From Archangiaceae bacterium (GTDB lineage: Bacteria > Myxococcota > Myxococcia > Myxococcales > Myxococcaceae): a DNA stretch of 5,471 bases. Location of the stretch: contig JAHFDQ010000435.1 in the NCBI GenBank assembly GCA_023248915.1, positions 1-5,471 on the forward strand, read 5' to 3'. Both the position numbers and the translations under genes were made by a program. The notes below the pieces were generated by a model. That model was not told the DNA's origin and made no database searches. It saw nothing but the letters and a program-made list of their open reading frames with translations. Of the stretch, positions 1 through 4,149 are shown one piece after another; within the stretch, counting starts at the first letter, position 1, and each line of letters begins with the position of its first letter.

Positions 1-1255
1 ACGGCTCGAAGAGGCGGGGGTGCTGCTCGGGCTCGAGGCCCGGGCCGTCGTCGCTCACCGAGAACCGCACCTGGTCGCCGTCTCGCCGCAAGGAGAGGTG
101 GACGGCCCCCTTCTCGCCGGTGAACTTCACCGCGTTTCCGAGCAGGTTGAGCAGCACCTGGACCAGGCGCTGCCGGTCGACGTTGACCCCGAGCTTTAGG
201 TGGCCGCACGCCTCGGGTTCCGTAGTCACAGTGAGCCGGGTCGGCCCTCCCGGGTCGCCCGGCCCAGGCGCGCACTCGAGGGTGAGGCGGCGCGCGCCGG
301 CCAGCGGCGCGATGAGCTGCATCGCTTCGGCGACGATGGGCCCGACCGGCTGGGGCTGCCGCTCGAGCGTGAGGCGCCCCGCCTCGATGGCGGCGGCGTC
401 GACCAGGTCGTGCACCTGGTGCTTCATGCGGCCGGCGCTGCGGGCGATGGCTTCCAACTGCCGCCGCCCCCGGCTTCGCCGCTCGACGTCGGGCGTTCGC
501 GACAAGAGCGTGTGCACGCTGAGCGCGATGGCGGTCAGGGGCGTCTTCAGGTCGTGAGACACCACGCCCAAGAGCCGCTCGCGCGAGGCGATGGCGCTCT
601 TCGCCGACCGGTACAGCTTTTCGTTCTCGGCGGCGAGCTCTTCGGCGCGGCGGCGGAGCTCGACCTCCCGACGGAAGGCATAGTGGCGGTCGAGCGACAC
701 CGCCAGGCCGCTCGCGACCGCGTCGAGGAAGGCCAGGTCGGCCTCGGTGACGGACGCCGCCGGCTCGGCCTGGAGCACGCCGAACATGTGGCCGTCCTCC
801 GCCACCAGGGGAAGGGCGATGAAGCGGGACGTCCCGACCGCGAACGCGTGGGGGGCCGGTGCCACCTGCGGGTCGCCGAGCTCGAGCGCCAGGTTGGCCG
901 GAGTGCGCCGGGCCAGGTAGTCGTGGACCGACTTCGCGCGGCGCTCGGCGCGGGTGAGCCGGGCCGGCCCGAGGTTTGCGTGAGACCAGGACCGCAGCTT
1001 GCGGCGCCCCGAACGGGCTTCCAGCAGCACCAGGGTGCCGAGCGGCAGCGCGTGCGTCACCACCGAGAACAGCTCGGCCAGCATCTGGTTCACGCCGTCG
1101 CAGCGGGCGAGCACCTTGCTGGCTTCGTAGAGCGGGGCGAGCAGCCGGCCGTCCTGGTCGAGGTCGACCAGGGTGGCGGCGCGGGCCGTTCGCGGGTGCA
1201 CCGGCCTGACCAGGCGTCGAGCCGCGACGGAGGGACGGGTTCGCCGGGCGCTCAC
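1..1255 (-). CDS. Soluble GAF-domain sensor histidine kinase (3' end outside window)
   Basis: This is a cytoplasmic sensor kinase that should autophosphorylate on His and pass the phosphate to a response regulator. A basic N-terminus is followed by a GAF-like sensor region (about residues 40-188), a charged coiled-coil linker (about 192-222) and the HisKA dimerisation domain, with phosphoacceptor H234 in the motif SHDLKTPL. The HATPase domain shows the N-box NLLGNAVKFT (second Asn N374), the D-x-G-x-G box DDGPG (D402, G404, G406), and an F-box beginning at the window edge. The G2 box lies beyond the window, so the gene is partial because of the window and not visibly broken. No transmembrane helix is seen. 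The GTG start at 1255 is chosen because it overlaps the TGA of the upstream small gene (GTGA), implying translational coupling; a GTG at 1201 is an alternative. The GAF ligand cannot be read from sequence. The divergent NarL-type regulator at 1835 is the obvious candidate partner, but this is inference. Confidence 0.95.
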   Translation of the reverse strand, partial: MSARRTRPSVAARRLVRPVHPRTARAATLVDLDQDGRLLAPLYEASKVLARCDGVNQMLAELFSVVTHALPLGTLVLLEARSGRRKLRSWSHANLGPARLTRAERRAKSVHDYLARRTPANLALELGDPQVAPAPHAFAVGTSRFIALPLVAEDGHMFGVLQAEPAASVTEADLAFLDAVASGLAVSLDRHYAFRREVELRRRAEELAAENEKLYRSAKSAIASRERLLGVVSHDLKTPLTAIALSVHTLLSRTPDVERRSRGRRQLEAIARSAGRMKHQVHDLVDAAAIEAGRLTLERQPQPVGPIVAEAMQLIAPLAGARRLTLECAPGPGDPGGPTRLTVTTEPEACGHLKLGVNVDRQRLVQVLLNLLGNAVKFTGEKGAVHLSLRRDGDQVRFSVSDDGPGLEPEQHPRLFEP

Positions 1256-1599
1256 GGCGTCGGGCCCATTCGGGCTGACTCGACGGCCGCCCGCAAGGGG
1301 AGGGCGAGCACCCGGCCCGACAAGTTGCCGAGGACGTCGACGAGCTCGGCGACGACCTGGTCGAGCTCGGCCTGGAGTTGCTCGGTCGGTGGCAATTGCG
1401 GCCGGGCGTCTTCGCGGTGAAAGCGGACGCCCGCGAAAGTCACCTCGACGAAGCCCAGGTACGGGTGTCGGGCCTTGGCGTCATCGAGCACCCGGTCGAA
1501 CACGGCCTTCAGAGTCGCGCCGCCCAGGCTGATCCGCGCGCGCACCCACACGGCGCAGAGAGATTCTTCGAATGCCTCAATCAGAGTTGCTCGTCCCAT
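1252..1599 (-). CDS. Small hypothetical protein coupled to the histidine kinase
   Basis: This is a 115-residue protein that I do not recognise. It reads as a soluble alpha/beta protein. An N-terminal helix (MGRATLIEAFEESL) leads into a segment with GATLKAVFDRVL and a beta-rich FVEVTFAGVRFH stretch. A proline hinge (PQLPPTEQL) is followed by a long helix rich in Leu, Glu and Val that ends in LGNLSGRVLALPL. There is no signal peptide and no membrane span. The ATG at 1599 is preferred over an in-frame GTG at 1677: the extra 26 codons have many A/T third positions unlike the rest, and a GGTGGGG purine stretch lies just upstream of 1599. Its TGA overlaps the GTG of the kinase by four bases, so the two are almost certainly co-translated. 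A role as kinase accessory or signal-input protein is inferred from position only. Confidence 0.72.
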   Translation of the reverse strand: MGRATLIEAFEESLCAVWVRARISLGGATLKAVFDRVLDDAKARHPYLGFVEVTFAGVRFHREDARPQLPPTEQLQAELDQVVAELVDVLGNLSGRVLALPLRAAVESARMGPTP

Positions 1600-1629
1600 G
1601 GCCCCACCGAAGTCCCCCTTTGTTACACC

Positions 1630-1642
1630 GTTGCAAGTTGCA
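1630..1642 (+). repeat. Tandem GTTGCA motif in the divergent promoter region
   Basis: Two exact copies of GTTGCA (1630-1635 and 1637-1642) are separated by one base. The first also forms the self-complementary hexamer TTGCAA. The pair lies 31-43 bp upstream of the small-gene start at 1599. It could be a transcription factor half-site pair, but short repeats like this also arise by chance. Confidence 0.3.
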
Positions 1643-1823
1643 CAATTCAGGACTTCCCGGCAAATAACTACACGCACTCAGAGCGAACCGCTACTGTCCT
1701 GGAGTACAATGTCCCGTAGGGTTTTCAGCGGTTGTGACTGTGGAACTGCCGACAATCATTGAGGCCGGCGTTCAATGGCACTCGGGGGCATCCAGCGGGA
1801 CCTTGCGAACGTTACGACTGGTC

Positions 1824-1828
1824 GGGAG
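1824..1828 (+). promoter_or_regulatory. Ribosome binding site of the response regulator
   Basis: GGGAG lies six bases before the ATG at 1835. It decides the start in favour of 1835 over the in-frame ATG at 1775, whose first 20 codons add a segment that does not belong to a receiver domain. Confidence 0.75.
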
Positions 1829-1834
1829 ACCAAC

Positions 1835-2506
1835 ATGGATGAGAACGCTGAAGTTCGGGTGAGCATCCTCGAAGACCAGTGGATGATGCGCGAGAGCCTG
1901 TCAGAGGTGCTGGAAGCCGGCGGCTTGCGGGTGGTGGGCAAGTACGGCGACCCCGGCGAGTTCCTCGCTCGGATGGCCACCGACGGGCCGCGGGTCGTCA
2001 TCATCGACCTGGGGCTGCTGGGCCCGGGAGGCCGCGAGCTGACCGACGGCCTGAACGTGCTGAAGGAAGTGCGCGCGCGGCACCCCGACGTGCAGGCGCT
2101 GGTGTTCTCGGGTCATGCCGAGGCCGACACCGTGTCGCAGTGCTACCGGGACGGCGCCGCGGGGTTTCTCGACAAGCTCTCCGCCGACGGCAGCGCGCTG
2201 GTGAACGCGGTGAAGGTGGTGGCGCGCGGCGAGCGGATTTTCCCTGTAAACCTCTTGTCGGTGCCCCCGATGGCCCCGACGCCGGTGCCGGCGCTGCTGC
2301 AGTCGCTGTCGGCGCGCGAGCGCGAAGTGCTCACCTACGTCGCCGCCGGGGCCGACAACTTGAAGATTGCCACCTTCCTGAAAATCTCGGAGCGCACGGT
2401 GAAGGCGCACGTCTCGAGCCTGTACCGCAAGTTGTCGGCCGAGAACCGCACGCGCCTCGCGCTCACCGCGTTGCAGCTCGGGGTTCGGCCCTCTTCCGAG
2501 GTGTGA
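1835..2506 (+). CDS. NarL/LuxR-family response regulator
   Basis: This is a 223-residue DNA-binding response regulator. The receiver domain (about 8-132) has the acidic pocket E13-D14, phosphoacceptor D58 in VVIIDLGL, the conserved Ser/Thr position S92 (VFSGH), and K114 (FLDKLS). A linker rich in Pro and Ala (about 143-155) leads to a LuxR-type helix-turn-helix (about 157-216) with LSAREREVL and the recognition-helix region ISERTVKAHVSSLYRKL. All residues needed for phosphorylation are present, so it should be active. The loop after D58 is longer than usual: about six extra residues (around GPGGREL) before the Asp-Gly that normally follows about seven positions after the phosphoacceptor, and the usual Pro at D+4 is Leu. 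It is transcribed divergently from the histidine kinase at 1255, which makes that kinase its likely partner. Target genes are unknown; the membrane genes downstream could be cotranscribed or controlled by it, but the 97-bp gap leaves this open. Confidence 0.96.
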   Translation: MDENAEVRVSILEDQWMMRESLSEVLEAGGLRVVGKYGDPGEFLARMATDGPRVVIIDLGLLGPGGRELTDGLNVLKEVRARHPDVQALVFSGHAEADTVSQCYRDGAAGFLDKLSADGSALVNAVKVVARGERIFPVNLLSVPPMAPTPVPALLQSLSAREREVLTYVAAGADNLKIATFLKISERTVKAHVSSLYRKLSAENRTRLALTALQLGVRPSSEV

Positions 2507-2590
2507 CGGCGCGAAGTGTCGTCCGCTGGAAACCCCGAGGCCAGGGGCTTCTCTCGGCCGCCCCGGCGACGCACCTTGGCCGGGACTGGG

Positions 2591-2603
2591 GGAAGTTTCT
2601 TCC
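2591..2603 (+). promoter_or_regulatory. Inverted repeat overlapping the ribosome binding site of the YqjE-like gene
   Basis: GGAAG-TTT-CTTCC is a perfect 5-bp inverted repeat with a 3-base centre that ends exactly at the GTG start (2604). Its left arm is part of the only purine-rich Shine-Dalgarno-like stretch (GGGGGAAG, 2588-2595). In mRNA the arm could pair and hide the ribosome binding site. The stem is short, so it could be coincidental. Confidence 0.35.
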
Positions 2604-2996
2604 GTGGACTCGTCTGAGCAGACCCGCGTTCACCAGATGCCGACCGCCGCGCTGTTTCGCCACGTGCTCGAGGAGGCCCGCGAGCTGGTGAAGGCCGAAG
2701 TGGCACAGGCCAAGGCAGAGCTGAAGGCCGAGGCGACGGCGGCCGCGTGGGCGGCGGCGCTCCTGGGCGGCGCGGCTGGGCTGACGTTGGCGGGGTTGGC
2801 GGTGCTGCTCGCGGCGTTGGGCCACGCGCTTCCCTTGCCGGGCGCCTCGGGGTTGGTGGTGGTGGGCGGGTCGGCGGTGGTGCTCGCGGTCGGGCTCGCG
2901 TTCCTCGGCTATCGCTTCCTGCCGCTGCAGCCGATGGCGCGCACCCAGGAAGGGCTGAAGCGCGACGCGGCGCTGGCCCGCGGGAGGCTGTCGTGA
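2604..2996 (+). CDS. Two-span membrane protein, YqjE / phage-holin-family-like
   Basis: This is a 130-residue inner-membrane protein with the layout of the YqjE/Phage_holin_3_6 group. An amphipathic N-terminal helix with repeated Glu/Lys/Ala (about 16-45, including LVKAEVAQAKAEL) precedes two hydrophobic spans (about 47-73 and 82-106) joined by a short Gly/Pro turn, and a basic cytoplasmic tail. Despite the family name, chromosomal members stand alone without lysis genes, and there is no endolysin or other phage gene here; a membrane- or stress-associated role is more likely. The start chosen is GTG at 2604, supported by GGGGGAAG about eight bases upstream. ATG at 2637 is an alternative that would drop 11 residues, but has little ribosome binding site. 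Its TGA overlaps the GTG of the next gene, so the two form a coupled cassette. The exact function is unknown. Confidence 0.87.
   Translation: MDSSEQTRVHQMPTAALFRHVLEEARELVKAEVAQAKAELKAEATAAAWAAALLGGAAGLTLAGLAVLLAALGHALPLPGASGLVVVGGSAVVLAVGLAFLGYRFLPLQPMARTQEGLKRDAALARGRLS
2982..2987 (+). promoter_or_regulatory. Ribosome binding site of the single-pass membrane protein
   Basis: GGGAGG, a near-ideal Shine-Dalgarno sequence, lies five bases before the GTG at 2993, inside the end of the preceding gene. It fixes this start over a longer in-frame reading that would extend back to 2747 and fully overlap the YqjE-like gene. Confidence 0.8.
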
Positions 2997-3436
2997 CCGG
3001 GCTCGAGGAAGCGGCGCAGCGGTCCGACGCCCACCGGACGTCGTTCGCCCTCGCGCTGGAAGAGCTCGAACATCGGCGCCGGCGGGCGACCGACGTGAGG
3101 TACCAGTTGAAGGCCCACGCCGGCTGGTTCGCCGCCGGAGTCGGTTTCGTCGTCCTGGGCGCCACCACCTGGGTGTGGGTGGCGCGGGCCCGAAAGGCCA
3201 GCCGCGGGCGGCGGTGGCGACGCGACTGGAAGCGGGCGCTCTCGCGCGTCTACCAGCACCCCGAACGCATCGCTTCCCGCGCGGCCGACCGGCCGCTGGC
3301 GGCGCGCGTGGCCCGCGGCGCGCTGGCGGCGCTCCTCGGGGCGGTGGCGGCCCAGCTCGCGAAGCGCACCGCCCGGCTGCTGGTGGGCGACGAGGGTGGC
3401 GAGGCACGCCCCGAGAAGCAGTTGACGAAGGGCTGA
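2993..3436 (+). CDS. Hypothetical basic single-pass membrane protein
   Basis: This is a 147-residue protein I do not recognise at family level. A charged N-terminal helical part (about 1-43, with LALEELEHRRRR) is followed by one clear membrane span (about 45-64, WFAAGVGFVVLGATTWVWVA). A strongly basic region follows (65-81, rich in Arg, Lys and Trp), then a Leu/Ala-rich, moderately hydrophobic helix (about 101-122, with RGALAALLGAVAAQLAKR) that may lie on or enter the membrane. The tail is hydrophilic. It overlaps the YqjE-like gene by GTGA and has its own strong ribosome binding site. The pairing of a YqjE-like protein with a small single-pass helical partner resembles the yqjD-yqjE-yqjK arrangement of enterobacteria. 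This is an analogy of layout only; no sequence identity is claimed. Confidence 0.82.
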   Translation: MTGLEEAAQRSDAHRTSFALALEELEHRRRRATDVRYQLKAHAGWFAAGVGFVVLGATTWVWVARARKASRGRRWRRDWKRALSRVYQHPERIASRAADRPLAARVARGALAALLGAVAAQLAKRTARLLVGDEGGEARPEKQLTKG

Positions 3437-3497
3437 GCGCCCTCGCCGACGGCTCACCCGGCCAGCGGCAGCCTCGGGTTGGGTGGATCGCATTTGC

Positions 3498-3512
3498 TGG
3501 TTGCGGCAACCA
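3498..3512 (+). promoter_or_regulatory. 15-bp perfect inverted repeat upstream of the sigma gene
   Basis: TGGTTGC-G-GCAACCA is perfectly self-complementary over seven bases per arm around one central base. It lies 62-76 bases before the ATG at 3574 and its last base is the first base of an AAGGA Shine-Dalgarno sequence (3512-3516). It could be an operator for a dimeric regulator controlling the sigma operon, or an RNA hairpin with a three-base loop. There is no T-run after it, so it is not a typical intrinsic terminator for the upstream gene. Confidence 0.5.
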
Positions 3513-3516
3513 AGGA
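3512..3516 (+). promoter_or_regulatory. Candidate ribosome binding site for an upstream sigma-factor start
   Basis: AAGGA lies six bases before an in-frame ATG at 3523, which would add 17 residues (MYAVALPLPELALARVR) to the sigma factor. The spacing is good, and better than the weak GAG (3566-3568) before ATG 3574. However, the added residues do not resemble sigma region 1/2 sequence and use codons such as CTA and CGA that are less typical of this DNA. Confidence 0.4.
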
Positions 3517-3573
3517 TGTGGGATGTATGCCGTCGCCCTACCGCTGCCCGAGCTTGCCCTCGCCCGAGTGCGA

Positions 3574-4149
3574 ATGAGTGACGCAGACCCTCTGCTACCG
3601 CTGGTCGAGGCCGCGCGCGACGGAGATCTGGCCGCGTTCGACGCGCTCTACCGGAGGACGCGGTCCGAAGTGCACGCGGTGCTGTACCGGCTGGTGGGCT
3701 CGAACGCCGACATGGAAGACCTGGTGCAAGAGGCCTACGTCCAGTTGCTGAAGGCGCTGAAGGGCTTTCGGCGCGAGGCCCGCTTCTCCACCTTCCTGTA
3801 CCGGGTCTGCGCCAACGTGGGGCTGATGCACCTGCGCAGCCAGCGGCGCCGCCCCGAAGACCTGGTGGCCGAAGTCCCCGAGTCGGCGTCGGGCCACGCC
3901 GGCGACCCCGAGCGGGCCGCGCAGGTGGCGGCCGCCGCGCGCATGCTGCAGGTGGCGCTCGACCAGCTCGACCCGAAGAAGCGGGTGACTTTCGTCTACC
4001 ACGACCTGCTCGACATGAAGCCCGAGGAGATTGCCCTGGCGCTCGACACCTCGCCCAACACCGTGCGCTCGCGGCTCAACCGGGCCCGCGCCGAGGTCGC
4101 CGACATCGTGGCCAAGCTGAAGAAGGGAACGTCCGATGTCGCGGCATGA
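3574..4149 (+). CDS. ECF (sigma-70 family group 4) RNA polymerase sigma factor
   Basis: This is a 191-residue alternative sigma factor that should direct RNA polymerase to a stress regulon. Sigma region 2 spans about 20-90: the core-binding helix ADMEDLVQEAYVQLLKAL (45-62), then FRREARFSTFLYRVCANV with the aromatic and basic residues of regions 2.3-2.4. A charged linker (about 91-118) follows, then sigma region 4 (about 123-182) with a helix-turn-helix, PEEIALALDTSPNTVRSRLN, for the -35 element. Length is typical and there is no C-terminal extension. ATG 3574 is chosen because the conserved sequence starts there; ATG 3523 with a better ribosome binding site is a real alternative (208 residues). 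Its end overlaps the anti-sigma gene by 14 nt, the usual sigma/anti-sigma arrangement, so its activity is probably held in check by that membrane protein. Autoregulation is common for this class, but no ECF-type promoter was clearly identified. Confidence 0.96.
   Translation: MSDADPLLPLVEAARDGDLAAFDALYRRTRSEVHAVLYRLVGSNADMEDLVQEAYVQLLKALKGFRREARFSTFLYRVCANVGLMHLRSQRRRPEDLVAEVPESASGHAGDPERAAQVAAAARMLQVALDQLDPKKRVTFVYHDLLDMKPEEIALALDTSPNTVRSRLNRARAEVADIVAKLKKGTSDVAA
4123..4128 (+). promoter_or_regulatory. Ribosome binding site of the anti-sigma gene
   Basis: AAGGGA lies seven bases before the ATG at 4136, inside the last codons of the sigma gene. It fixes the start and supports coupled translation of regulator and sigma factor. 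Confidence 0.8.

Larger units (their letters stand above)
1600..1834. promoter_or_regulatory. Divergent intergenic control region
   Basis: This non-coding gap lies between the oppositely oriented kinase operon and response regulator gene, so it must hold promoters for both unless either is read through from outside. It is visibly richer in A and T than its surroundings, mainly at 1620-1780. On the plus strand TACAAT (1705-1710) is a good -10-like hexamer, five of six to the sigma-70 consensus. However, no convincing -35 lies 16-18 bp upstream, so the promoter call itself is weak. No clear minus-strand promoter could be picked out. The region also contains the tandem GTTGCA motif annotated separately. 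Confidence 0.5.

Noticed and set aside
200..1420. Long plus-strand open frame of 406 codons
   Set aside because: It lies antisense to the histidine kinase and its small partner, whose minus-strand reading has all HisKA/HATPase motifs. The plus-strand translation is Arg/Gly-rich with no family resemblance.
1776..1791. Possible sigma-54 promoter (TGGCAC followed by a GC element) before the response regulator
   Set aside because: The GC element is one base out of the required spacing from GG and the TTGC sequence is not matched. The kinase/regulator pair shows no other sigma-54 hallmark.
2531..2584. GC-rich hairpins after the response regulator (CCCC/GGGG, CCGAG/CTCGG, CCCGGC/GCCGGG) as a terminator
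   Set aside because: The stems are short, compete with one another, and no T-run follows. In DNA this GC-rich such pairings are frequent.
2747..2992. Upstream extension of the single-pass membrane protein
   Set aside because: It would overlap the YqjE-like gene completely in another frame and is Gly/Arg-rich. GGGAGG and the GTGA overlap point to GTG 2993.
2604..2996. Phage or prophage remnant, based on the holin-like gene
   Set aside because: No endolysin, structural, integrase or attachment-site signal is visible. Members of this family are common as ordinary chromosomal membrane proteins.
2463..3509. Long minus-strand open frame opposite the membrane cassette
   Set aside because: The translation is Arg/Pro-rich, typical of the complement of GC-rich genes. 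The plus strand has coupled starts and ribosome binding sites.
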